DNA of 17,192 nucleotides, taken from positions 1 through 17,192 of the forward strand of contig CAYVDH010000067.1 of NCBI GenBank assembly GCA_964450355.1. Reading direction: 5' to 3'. This document shows, piece after piece, positions 7,094 to 14,491 of this stretch (within the stretch, counting starts at the first letter, position 1; the number at the start of each line of letters is the position of its first letter). The notes beneath the pieces were generated by a model that was not told the DNA's origin, did no database searches, and was given only the letters and a program-made list of their open reading frames with translations. The stretch is from CAYVDH01 sp964450355 (GTDB lineage: Bacteria; Bacteroidota; Bacteroidia; NS11-12g; UBA955). The position numbers and the translations under genes were made by a program.

Positions 7094-8524
7094 TTGAGAC
7101 TTAATCCTAAATGGATGTTGATGGTATTGTGTTCCATCATTGCCTTTACTATTGCCGTTGTTTCACTGGAGTATTACTTTTTGTTTTTAGTACCTGTTGG
7201 ATTGGTTTTGTTTTTTTTATGTTATTTCAATCCTTCATTTTATGTTTTATTGATATGTTCTTTGGTTCCTTTATCATTTTTTGTCTCAGATGTAGCTGGT
7301 GGGTTAGGTCTATCTATACCCACAGAACCAATGATATGGATTGCATTTATATTTTTCATTTTTTGGGTATTTACAAAAGCAAAAGTTGAAATTAAGGTAT
7401 TAAAAAACCCACTCGTATTCTTTATTTTGTTGAACACTGTTTGGATGTTGCTTACAGTCATTTTTAGCACCATGCCTTTTGTATCACTCAAATATTTTAT
7501 AGCTAGATTGTGGTTTATCAGTACTTTTTTTATCCTACTTACGTTTGTGTTCAAAGATGTGAATAACATGCGAAGGTTTTTGACATACTTAATTTATTCT
7601 ACTTTTATATTGGCTGTTTATACGTTGTTTAAGCATTATAAAGAGGATTTTTCTAGGCATTGGGGGTATCAAATAATGAAACCTTTTTTTCAGGATCATA
7701 CCATTTATGGAGCATTTTTAGCCTTTGTTTTTCCAGCGTGTATCATGTTTACTCTTCGGGCGAGGTTGTTTAAATTAAGTTATTTTCATTCTTTATTTTT
7801 TGGTTTTGTATCCTTTACATTGTTATTTGCAATAGTATTTTCTTATACCAGAGCTGCTTGGATAAGCTTAATTGGAGCCTTTGTTTTTTATTTGCTTATT
7901 AAATTAAAAATTAAATTTCAAACCATTGTAGCTGCATTACTCTTGCTTTTTGTCATAGGTTACAGTTTTCAGGATAAGTTGTTATACAGTTTAGAAAGAA
8001 ATAAACAAGGCAGCGCAGACGATTTGGAGTCGCACGCTCAGTCTGTATCAAATATCACCACCGACCCAAGTAACCAAGAACGTGTAAACCGTTGGAATTG
8101 CGCTATTTTAATGTTTAAAGAACGCCCTTTGTTTGGATTTGGCCCAGGAACTTATACATTTAAATATGCTCCATTTCAAAGGCCTGAGCAATTGACCTTG
8201 ATAAGCACACACTCGGGTGACTTAGGAAATACTCACAGCGAATATTTTAATTCCCTATCTGAAACAGGACTTATAGGTTTTCTAAGTTGGATTGGCATAT
8301 TCCTTTCATCAGTATATTTGGGTTTGAAAGTCATTTATGAAAAATCAAGACCACAATGGCAATCAAGTTTAACTACAGCAGTTTTGTTGGGATTAGTAAC
8401 TTATTACATACATGCTTTTTTGAATAATTACAGTGATTTTGATAAAATAGCAGCTCCACTTTGGGGATTTATTGCCGTAATCTATGCTGTTTACCGCAAT
8501 GATTCGAAACTAGTTAAATTTTAA
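7094..8524 (+). CDS. O-antigen polymerase/ligase family membrane protein (Wzy/WaaL-like)
   Basis: This is a roughly 476-residue polytopic protein with ten or more hydrophobic helices. It has a soluble periplasmic loop, about 295-380, between YSFQDKLLYSLERNK and the motif NTHSEYFNSLSETGLIGF (about 379-396). That loop, the His and Glu in the H-S-E-Y...S-E-T-G motif, and the arginine in SYTRAAWISL (around 250-260) are the signatures of the Wzy_C/WaaL family, which joins or polymerises lipid-linked glycans. Polymerase and ligase cannot be told apart here; the preceding Wzz makes polymerase more likely. The start is uncertain. TTG at 7094 is possible, as are ATGs at residues 8 and 10, and the frame stays open upstream to 7061 with protein-like codons. 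The last 11 bp overlap the convergent amidohydrolase gene. Confidence 0.8.
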   Translation: MRLNPKWMLMVLCSIIAFTIAVVSLEYYFLFLVPVGLVLFFLCYFNPSFYVLLICSLVPLSFFVSDVAGGLGLSIPTEPMIWIAFIFFIFWVFTKAKVEIKVLKNPLVFFILLNTVWMLLTVIFSTMPFVSLKYFIARLWFISTFFILLTFVFKDVNNMRRFLTYLIYSTFILAVYTLFKHYKEDFSRHWGYQIMKPFFQDHTIYGAFLAFVFPACIMFTLRARLFKLSYFHSLFFGFVSFTLLFAIVFSYTRAAWISLIGAFVFYLLIKLKIKFQTIVAALLLLFVIGYSFQDKLLYSLERNKQGSADDLESHAQSVSNITTDPSNQERVNRWNCAILMFKERPLFGFGPGTYTFKYAPFQRPEQLTLISTHSGDLGNTHSEYFNSLSETGLIGFLSWIGIFLSSVYLGLKVIYEKSRPQWQSSLTTAVLLGLVTYYIHAFLNNYSDFDKIAAPLWGFIAVIYAVYRNDSKLVKF

Positions 8525-10157
8525 AAACGAGTTTACCTGAACTTACAGTCATTACTATTTTAGTGTTCAGTACTTGTTCTTGTTTGCAGGATAATAAGTC
8601 TTGATTTAGAACGATGAAATCGGCATCCATTCCCTTCGCTAAACTGCCTTTTCTGTGCTCCAATTTACATGCTTTTGCTGCCCAAATAGTCATGCCTTTT
8701 ATAGCTTCAATTGGACTTAAACTTTCATTGATTAAAAAAGGAGAATCCATAGGAGAAGTTGCACTTTGTCTATATACTGCGCTGTAGTATGTGTATAGTG
8801 GGTCAATGTACTCAACAGGGAAGTCAGTGCCTAAAGGTAGATATTGGTTGGTTTTGAGAAGTGATTTATAAGCATAAGCTCCATTCAAACGGTGTTTGCA
8901 CAATCTTTCTTCTGCCCAAGGGCCATCGCTTGTTGCATGTGTTGGTTGTACAGATGGGATTACATTGTATTGTTGAAATAATACCATGTCTTTAGGATCT
9001 ACAACTTGAGCATGTTCAATTCTCCATCTTTCATCGTTGTTTTTTGTTAAGCATTGAGAATACACATCCAATATAAAACGATTGGCCGAATCACCTATGC
9101 AATGCGTATTTACCTGATATTTTGTGTTGTTCTTAATCCATTGACAAGTTTTTAAATAAAAATCTTGAGAATAAATCATCAAACCATTGTGGTTTTTTTG
9201 GTCGCAATAATCTTGTTTTAATTTAGCCCCTCTGCTTCCTAATGAGCCATCGCCATACAATTTGAAACTGCATATTTTTGTGTTGTCATTTTCCAAAATG
9301 CCTTTGTTTTTAGCAAATTGAAAAGAGGCATCGTTGGGGTTAAGCATGAGATAAGTGTATATTGACAATGAATTTATTTTTCCTAATGAATCAATGAACA
9401 AACATTCATTTAAGTCTAGTCCAGCATCAGCTAATGTTGTTAAACCTTTGCTAAAACATTCCTTTTCGGTATTTTGTAGTGCTTTTATTACATCATTTTG
9501 ACTTGGTTTAATTACAATTTTTTCAACTAAATCTACAGCATTATCAATCAATACACCAGTTAATTTTCCTTTGTCCAACAGAATTTCACCGCCTTGTATT
9601 TTAGTGTTTGCATCTATTCCAGCAAGGGTTAATGCCTTTTGATTGCAAATGGCAGCATGACCATCTACACGTTTTAATATGACTGGTCTATCAGGAAATT
9701 TTTGATTTAGTTTGTCGTTAGTTGGATACTTTTTTATTGACCAATCGTTTTGGTCCCAACCTCTTCCTGTTAGCCAAGCAGAGCTAGTTTGTTCGGAGAA
9801 ACTATCCAGTTTATTGATGATTTCTTCCCAAGATTTTGTTCCTGTAAGTTGGCAACTTAAGCTGGTTTTAGCATAGCCATAAAAGTGGCAATGAGCATCA
9901 ATAAATCCTGGATATACAGTTTGTTTTTTTAAATCAAAAAGGTCTGTTTTATTGTTTTTAACTTTGTATTTATTTAATAATTCATCAGAGCCAATGTCTA
10001 TTATTTTTTTGTTTTTGATGATCATGCATGTAGCTGTTGGCAGAGAATCGTTAAGAGTATTTATATTCCCGTTATAATAAATTGCATCTACTTCTGTTTT
10101 GGAAAATTGACATGAAAATAATAGCAATATAACAGAGCTTAAAGATAAAAATTTCAT
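8514..10157 (-). CDS. Lipoprotein amidohydrolase, YtcJ-like (amidohydrolase family 3)
   Basis: This 547-residue metal-dependent hydrolase is predicted to be exported as a lipoprotein. The ATG at 10155-10157 gives MKFLSLSSVILLLFSC, a short signal peptide with a lipobox ending at Cys16. An in-frame start five codons upstream would spoil this. Catalytic features of the metal-dependent amidohydrolase fold are PGFIDAHCHF with the HxH pair H89/H91, the lysine-containing strand KLYGDGSLGSRGA, NTHCIGDSANR, RIEHAQVV and PLGTDFPVEY, which supply the remaining His and Asp ligands. Relatives act on unidentified amides or ring C-N bonds, so the substrate is unknown. The gene is transcribed alone, divergent from the CCA-adding enzyme, from a -7-like element 4 nt before the ATG. 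Its end overlaps the convergent wzy-like gene by 11 bp, leaving no room for a separate terminator. Confidence 0.88.
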   Translation of the reverse strand: MKFLSLSSVILLLFSCQFSKTEVDAIYYNGNINTLNDSLPTATCMIIKNKKIIDIGSDELLNKYKVKNNKTDLFDLKKQTVYPGFIDAHCHFYGYAKTSLSCQLTGTKSWEEIINKLDSFSEQTSSAWLTGRGWDQNDWSIKKYPTNDKLNQKFPDRPVILKRVDGHAAICNQKALTLAGIDANTKIQGGEILLDKGKLTGVLIDNAVDLVEKIVIKPSQNDVIKALQNTEKECFSKGLTTLADAGLDLNECLFIDSLGKINSLSIYTYLMLNPNDASFQFAKNKGILENDNTKICSFKLYGDGSLGSRGAKLKQDYCDQKNHNGLMIYSQDFYLKTCQWIKNNTKYQVNTHCIGDSANRFILDVYSQCLTKNNDERWRIEHAQVVDPKDMVLFQQYNVIPSVQPTHATSDGPWAEERLCKHRLNGAYAYKSLLKTNQYLPLGTDFPVEYIDPLYTYYSAVYRQSATSPMDSPFLINESLSPIEAIKGMTIWAAKACKLEHRKGSLAKGMDADFIVLNQDLLSCKQEQVLNTKIVMTVSSGKLVFKI

Positions 10158-10161
10158 TCTG

Positions 10162-10169
10162 CAAATATG
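10162..10169 (-). promoter_or_regulatory. Near-consensus -7 element (CATATTTG) before the amidohydrolase
   Basis: On the minus strand CATATTTG differs from TAnnTTTG only at its first base and ends 4 nt before the ATG at 10157. The position parallels the perfect elements elsewhere in the window and predicts a transcript with almost no leader. Confidence 0.4.
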
Positions 10170-10231
10170 CATTAATCTGCCATTTAAAAATCAATTGTAA
10201 AATAAATGAATACGAAATGTTTAATTTAAAT

Positions 10232-10239
10232 TATTTTTG
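10232..10239 (+). promoter_or_regulatory. Bacteroidota -7 element (TATTTTTG) before the CCA-adding enzyme
   Basis: TATTTTTG matches TAnnTTTG and is followed by exactly five bases (CTCCC) and then the TTG start codon at 10245. The same five-base gap to a TTG occurs before the ABC transporter. No clear -33 element was seen. A leaderless TTG-initiated mRNA is predicted. Confidence 0.5.
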
Positions 10240-10244
10240 CTCCC

Positions 10245-11672
10245 TTGTATTTAACAGAAAATGATATAGAAAAACAGGTATATGAAACCTTGAAATTAAT
10301 TGGAAAAATAGCTGATGTTAATCATTATGAAGTGTATGCAATTGGTGGTTTTGTGAGAGATACCATACTGCAAAGAGAATGTAAAGACATTGACATTGTA
10401 GTAGTGGGAGATGGCATAGCTTTTGCCAAATTAGTTGCAAATGAAATCAACGGGGGTAGGTTTAGTTTTTTTAAAACTTATGGCACTGCTCAAATTAAAA
10501 ACAACGACATTGACATTGAATTTGTAGGTGCAAGAAAAGAAAGTTATTCTGAAAATAGCCGTAATCCAGTGGTAGTTCAAGGCCAATTAAAAGATGATTT
10601 AGAAAGAAGAGATTTGACCATTAATGCTTTATCTTTCAGCTTAAATAAAGATAAATTTGGGGAGGTGATAGATGTATTTGATGGATTAAACGATTTGGAC
10701 AATCAAATCATTAGAACACCCTTAAATCCTGATAAAACATTCAGTGATGATCCATTAAGAATGATGAGGGCTATCAGATTTGCAAGCCAATTAGGATTTA
10801 AAATAGAAGAAAATACGTACGATGGAATAGTTAGGAACAAAGAAAGAATTAAAATCATAACTCAAGAAAGAATTACTGAAGAGTTAAATAAAATCATCCT
10901 TTCACCATTGCCATCCATTGGATTTGAATATTTATTTGACACCGGTTTGTTGTCTATTATTTTTCCAGAAATGTGTCTTTTGCATGGAGTAGAAACCATA
11001 CAAGGCATTAGCCATAAAGACAATTTTTATCATACATTACAAGTATTAGATAACATCAGTACCCAGACAAAAGACTTGTGGTTGCGTTGGTCGGCCATTC
11101 TTCACGACATAGCAAAGCCGCAAACAAAGAGGTTTGAACCAGGAATAGGATGGACATTTCATGGTCATGAAGATAAGGGCAGCAGAATGGTTAAGCCAAT
11201 ATTTACTCGATTAAAACTGCCGTTAAATGAACACATGAGATTGGTAGAGAAATTGGTGTTGTTGCATTTAAGGCCTATTGTATTATCACAAGAGGTAGTA
11301 ACTGATAGCGCAATAAGAAGGCTAATGGTAGATGCTGGTGAAGATTTAGATTCTTTAATGATGTTGTGCAACAGCGACATAACTAGTAAAAACGAGAAAA
11401 AAGTAGATAAAATTAAAGCCAATTTTAAACTGGTACAAGAAAAAATAAAATTGGTAGATGAAAAAGATAAATTGAGAAATTGGCAGCCACCAATCAATGG
11501 GAATCACATTTTAGAGCATTTTGATATTCAAGATAAAAAACAAATTGGAACATTAAAGGAAGCAGTAAGAGAGGCAATTCTTGAGGGAAAAGTGAAAGAT
11601 GAATTTCAAGACGCATTTAATTTTTTAAAAGATTTTGCTGAACAACGGAATATCTTTTTAAAAAATAATTAA
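10245..11672 (+). CDS. cca: CCA-adding tRNA nucleotidyltransferase with HD domain
   Basis: This 475-residue class II tRNA nucleotidyltransferase or poly(A)-polymerase-like enzyme adds or repairs the 3' CCA of tRNAs in the cytoplasm. The head domain shows GGFVRD (34-39), the catalytic DID (48-50) and RRDLTINALSF (121-131). The nucleotide-template region is DDPLRMMRAIRFA (168-180). A C-terminal HD phosphohydrolase-like domain has H263, HD at 287-288 and HGHE at 306-309. The start is TTG at 10245-10247. The frame is closed by TAA at 10227-10229 and the next in-frame ATG is far inside, so a non-ATG start is required. The family N-terminus begins a few residues before the first helix, in agreement. 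A -7 element lies 5 nt upstream. The stop codon forms part of the promoter of the next gene. Confidence 0.92.
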   Translation: MYLTENDIEKQVYETLKLIGKIADVNHYEVYAIGGFVRDTILQRECKDIDIVVVGDGIAFAKLVANEINGGRFSFFKTYGTAQIKNNDIDIEFVGARKESYSENSRNPVVVQGQLKDDLERRDLTINALSFSLNKDKFGEVIDVFDGLNDLDNQIIRTPLNPDKTFSDDPLRMMRAIRFASQLGFKIEENTYDGIVRNKERIKIITQERITEELNKIILSPLPSIGFEYLFDTGLLSIIFPEMCLLHGVETIQGISHKDNFYHTLQVLDNISTQTKDLWLRWSAILHDIAKPQTKRFEPGIGWTFHGHEDKGSRMVKPIFTRLKLPLNEHMRLVEKLVLLHLRPIVLSQEVVTDSAIRRLMVDAGEDLDSLMMLCNSDITSKNEKKVDKIKANFKLVQEKIKLVDEKDKLRNWQPPINGNHILEHFDIQDKKQIGTLKEAVREAILEGKVKDEFQDAFNFLKDFAEQRNIFLKNN

Positions 11673-11677
11673 CTTTG
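11670..11677 (+). promoter_or_regulatory. -7 promoter element (TAACTTTG) containing the cca stop codon
   Basis: TAACTTTG is a perfect TAnnTTTG match whose first three bases are the TAA stop of the CCA-adding enzyme. Seven bases separate it from the ATG at 11685, the same gap as in front of the truncated haemoglobin. It would drive the three-gene run 11685-14072 as a leaderless mRNA. Confidence 0.5.
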
Positions 11678-11684
11678 TTGCCAA

Positions 11685-12275
11685 ATGGTTTATAGATTTA
11701 AAGTTTGGTTCGAGGAAAACGAAGACATATACAGGATATATGATTTAAATCCAAACAATTCCTTTTATGATTTTTTTAAAATAATCATTGAAAGTCTTTC
11801 TTTCAATCTCAAATTGGATTCATCTTTTTACATATCTGATGACAATTGGAGAAAAGGAAAGGAAATTAATTTGTTAAATAAAGACAATAGAAAATTACTA
11901 ATGTCTGAAACAAAGTTAAAAGACCACATCAATGATCCTCATCAAAAAATGATATTGATTACAGATTTCAACGAACAATGGACTTTAATGGTTGAACTTC
12001 AAAGCATACAAAATGAAATTAAAGGAATCAATTATCCATTGGTATTTAAAACAGTAGGGAAGGCGCCTAAACAAAATGAAGGTACCAACAGATTTAAAGT
12101 AGTTGATGAAAATGAATTTGATGAAATAGCTAATAAACTAGTTGCAAATCAAAACGTTGTTGAAGATGAAGGTTTTGATGAAGAAGGGTTTGGCGAAGAA
12201 GGTGAAGAATCTGAATCAGAAGATTTTGAAAATGATTTTGATTTAGGATCAGAAGACTTGTTAGATGATAAATAA
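11685..12275 (+). CDS. pRiA4b ORF-3-like protein with acidic C-terminal tail
   Basis: This 196-residue soluble protein has residues 1-120 resembling the plasmid pRiA4b ORF-3-like family (also annotated as IS1096 passenger TnpR-like). It opens MVYRFKVWFEENEDIYRIYDL, with a following helix NSFYDFFKIIIESLSFNL and the strand-rich WRKGKEINLL and ILITDFNEQWTLMVELQ. Despite those names, nothing near it looks transposable, and chromosomal copies are common in Bacteroidota. Molecular function is unknown. The tail from about 150 to 196 is extremely acidic and glycine-containing (repeated DEEGFGEE-type units), probably disordered. Some of that tail could come from GAA/GAT slippage, but the frame stays intact. 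A -7 element 7 nt before the ATG and a 2-nt gap to the next gene make it the first gene of an operon. Confidence 0.75.
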   Translation: MVYRFKVWFEENEDIYRIYDLNPNNSFYDFFKIIIESLSFNLKLDSSFYISDDNWRKGKEINLLNKDNRKLLMSETKLKDHINDPHQKMILITDFNEQWTLMVELQSIQNEIKGINYPLVFKTVGKAPKQNEGTNRFKVVDENEFDEIANKLVANQNVVEDEGFDEEGFGEEGEESESEDFENDFDLGSEDLLDDK

Positions 12276-12277
12276 AC

Positions 12278-13039
12278 ATGAAAGTCACTTTTTTAGGGAC
12301 AGGAACATCACAGGGAGTACCTATCATAGCATGTAAATGCGATGTGTGTGTAAATAACCATCCTAAAAATAAAAGATTAAGAAGCAGCATCCAAATTGAA
12401 ATAAACGATAAAATCATTGTCATAGATAGCGGACCTGATTTTAGACAACAAATGCTAAGAGAAGCTACACCAGATTTGCATGCGTTATTGTTTACTCACG
12501 AACACAAAGATCACATAGCTGGCATGGACGACATCAGAGGATTTAATTATGTTCATCAAAAGCCTATCAACATTTATTGTACTAAACAAGTAGAACAAGC
12601 CTTAAGGAGAGAGTACCAGTATATTTTTTCGGATTTTAAATACCCAGGAATACCTGAAATTAATTTAATTAACATAGAAAATAAAGAGTTTGTTGTTGAG
12701 GGAGTGAAGATTTTACCAATTTTAGTATGGCATTATAAATTACCTGTTTTTGGTTTTAGAATCAATGATTTTACTTACATTACAGATGCAAATAGAATAG
12801 ATGACGAAGAGTTAGCTAAAATTATGGGAAGTGAAATTTTAGTTTTAAATGCTCTAAGAAGGGAAACTCACATTAGTCATTTTACACTTGATGAAGCTAT
12901 TGATATAGCCCAAAAAATTAAAGCGCAAAAAACATATTTTACTCACATCAGTCATCAACTGGGATTGCATGATGAAGTAAATAATGAGTTGCCTGAGGGT
13001 ATTGAATTGGCTTACGATGGTTTACAGTTAAACATGTAA
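12278..13039 (+). CDS. PhnP-like metallo-beta-lactamase-fold hydrolase
   Basis: This 253-residue cytoplasmic enzyme has the metallo-beta-lactamase fold. It starts MKVTFLGTGTSQGVP and has the metal motif HEHKDH at 74-79, a further His in LVWHYKLPVFGF, and TYITDANR supplying an Asp. Cys19, Cys21 and Cys24 (CKCDVC) reproduce the C-x-C-x2-C structural-zinc motif of E. coli PhnP, a phosphoribosyl cyclic phosphodiesterase. The C-terminal SHQLGLHDEVN region could supply the histidine partner. No phn operon is present, so the substrate is more likely some other cyclic phosphodiester or nucleotide. The gene follows the pRiA4b-like gene by 2 nt and precedes the serine hydrolase by 1 nt, so all three are probably translated from one mRNA. 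Confidence 0.85.
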   Translation: MKVTFLGTGTSQGVPIIACKCDVCVNNHPKNKRLRSSIQIEINDKIIVIDSGPDFRQQMLREATPDLHALLFTHEHKDHIAGMDDIRGFNYVHQKPINIYCTKQVEQALRREYQYIFSDFKYPGIPEINLINIENKEFVVEGVKILPILVWHYKLPVFGFRINDFTYITDANRIDDEELAKIMGSEILVLNALRRETHISHFTLDEAIDIAQKIKAQKTYFTHISHQLGLHDEVNNELPEGIELAYDGLQLNM

Positions 13040-13040
13040 A

Positions 13041-14072
13041 ATGAATGCAGATAAACTTCAAAAAATTTTAGATAATACTGTAGATAATAAACAGGTATTT
13101 GGAACTCAGTTTTTCATAAATATTGGAGAAGATAATTGGCTGGGAGCAAGTGGTAACATCTCTTTACATGAAAAATATTTTATTGCTAGCACTACAAAAT
13201 TGTTTATTACTGCTGTGTTTTTAAAACACATACACCTTGGTAATTTTCATTTTGAGGACACTTTAAACCTTTATTTTAGTAAAGAACAATTGAATGAACT
13301 TCATGTTATAAATGGAATTGATTACACTTCAAAAATTACTATGAAGCATTTGTTAGCACATACATCTGGATTGCCAGATTATTTTCAACAAAAAAAGGAT
13401 GGAGTTAGCATAGAAAATGAGTTATTAAAAGGAGAGGATAGGTATTGGGATTTTGATGAGATTTTAAAATACAATAAATCACTTATACCAAAGTTTCCTC
13501 CTGGTTACGCTGGAAAAGCTTTTTATTCGGATACTAATTTTCAGATTTTAGGTAAAATTTTAGAGATAAAATTTGACTTGCCAATTAAGGACATTTTATG
13601 TAAAGAAATAATCAATGATTTGGGATTAAAAAATACATATATGTATCATGACATTAACGATGACAGTGTAAAACCTCTTTATTACAAACAAATGCAATTG
13701 CATATACCCAAGGCAATGACTTCATTTGGGGCTGATGGTGGAATTGTATCAAATTCTGAAGACTTATTTAACTTTTTACATTCATTTTTCAATTCAAGAT
13801 GGTTCCCTAAAGAAAACATTGAAACATTAAAAACTTGGAACAGGATTTTCTTTCCAATGAAAAGTGGAGTAGGTATTCATATATTCAAATTGCCATGGAT
13901 TATGAATCCTTTTGGAAAAATACCTGAATTATACGGTCATTCAGGCTTGTCAGGAGCTTTAGCTTTTGCTAACCCTGAGAAAAAACTATACATTACTGGT
14001 ACTGTCAATCAAATATCAAATCCATCATTGTCATTTAAAACCATGATAAAGTTGATCAATGCTTTAAAATAA
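13041..14072 (+). CDS. Beta-lactamase/esterase-family serine hydrolase (cytoplasmic)
   Basis: This 343-residue member of the serine beta-lactamase-like (class C/DD-peptidase/esterase) family shows the nucleophile motif S-T-T-K at 50-53, the second motif Y-S-D-T-N at 162-166 (Asp where class C enzymes have Asn) and H-S-G at 300-302. Other family marks are LLAHTSGLPDYF (104-115) and GADGGIVSNSEDLF. No signal peptide or lipobox is present (MNADKLQKILDNT), so it is predicted to stay in the cytoplasm. That argues against antibiotic hydrolysis or cell-wall work and favours an esterase or peptidase role on an unknown substrate. The ATG comes 1 nt after the stop of the PhnP-like gene. Its stop lies 2 nt from the stop of the convergent gene at 14075. 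Confidence 0.83.
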   Translation: MNADKLQKILDNTVDNKQVFGTQFFINIGEDNWLGASGNISLHEKYFIASTTKLFITAVFLKHIHLGNFHFEDTLNLYFSKEQLNELHVINGIDYTSKITMKHLLAHTSGLPDYFQQKKDGVSIENELLKGEDRYWDFDEILKYNKSLIPKFPPGYAGKAFYSDTNFQILGKILEIKFDLPIKDILCKEIINDLGLKNTYMYHDINDDSVKPLYYKQMQLHIPKAMTSFGADGGIVSNSEDLFNFLHSFFNSRWFPKENIETLKTWNRIFFPMKSGVGIHIFKLPWIMNPFGKIPELYGHSGLSGALAFANPEKKLYITGTVNQISNPSLSFKTMIKLINALK

Positions 14073-14074
14073 AA

Positions 14075-14491
14075 TCAAGCTGCATTCACTGCCCCAATGT
14101 TGGGTTTTCTGATGTAAATTCTTTGAGACCATTGGTTGTTGCTCAATTTGATTTTGATGAGGTATAAACCTTTTTCAAAATTAAATGTATTGATGGAATA
14201 AAACGAATGAAAAGGTTTCTTTTCTTCACAGTAAATTGTTTCACCTGAAATGTTTTGAATGGATATTTCAAGCTTGTGTTTTTGTAAACATTTAAAATTA
14301 AAGATTTCTAAATCTATGGAATCAATGTTTTGATTGATATGCAAATTAAGATTAGGCAGAATTTCACTTACCTCTGGCACTTTTTCTTCTATTAAATTTA
14401 AAGAGCGTTCATTTTTTTTTGATAAACAACAAACAAACATTTTTAATTGAGAATAAATACGATTTAAATTTAACACACTGACTAATTTCAT
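14075..14491 (-). CDS. Small protein with T9SS sorting-domain-like C-terminus
   Basis: A 138-residue protein I do not recognise by name. Residues 60-130 read as a beta-sandwich resembling a type A type IX secretion sorting domain: strands LEISIQNISGETIYC, a loop, then FNFEKGLYLIKIKLSNNQWSQRIYI, where the FxxGLYLIKI strand is characteristic. What is missing is the rest of such a protein. There is no N-terminal signal peptide, no passenger domain, and the chain runs past the usual end with IRKPNIGAVNAA. The N-terminus (MKLVSVLNLNRIYSQLKMFVCC) is only mildly hydrophobic, and M18 is an alternative start. It is probably monocistronic, 114 bp after the preceding minus-strand gene with a hairpin in between. 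The call is a fold-level resemblance only; it could be a shortened relic. Confidence 0.5.
   Translation of the reverse strand: MKLVSVLNLNRIYSQLKMFVCCLSKKNERSLNLIEEKVPEVSEILPNLNLHINQNIDSIDLEIFNFKCLQKHKLEISIQNISGETIYCEEKKPFHSFYSINTFNFEKGLYLIKIKLSNNQWSQRIYIRKPNIGAVNAA

Noticed and set aside
7240..7569. Open frames of 60-110 codons antisense to the Wzy-like gene and other genes
   Set aside because: They lie entirely inside well-supported genes, lack family resemblance or promoters, and are expected by chance in AT-rich coding DNA.
8507..8534. Hairpin AAACTAGTT/AACGAGTTT as a bidirectional terminator
   Set aside because: The 9-bp stem has a mismatch and lacks a T tract on either strand; too weak to annotate.
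10195..10197. TTG as a -33 element for the cca promoter
   Set aside because: It is 34 nt from the -7 element, well outside the usual 17-23 nt spacing.
12130..12270. Acidic GAA/GAT-rich stretch as a functional DNA repeat array
   Set aside because: It is irregular at the DNA level and stays in frame; better explained as a low-complexity protein tail.
11685..12275. Evidence of a mobile element from the pRiA4b/IS1096 family names
   Set aside because: No transposase, terminal repeats or target duplications were seen; the names reflect where the family was first described.
13041..14072. An antibiotic-resistance beta-lactamase
   Set aside because: There is no signal peptide, the second motif is YSD and not YxN, and the family is dominated by esterases and peptidases. 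The sequence gives no support for resistance.
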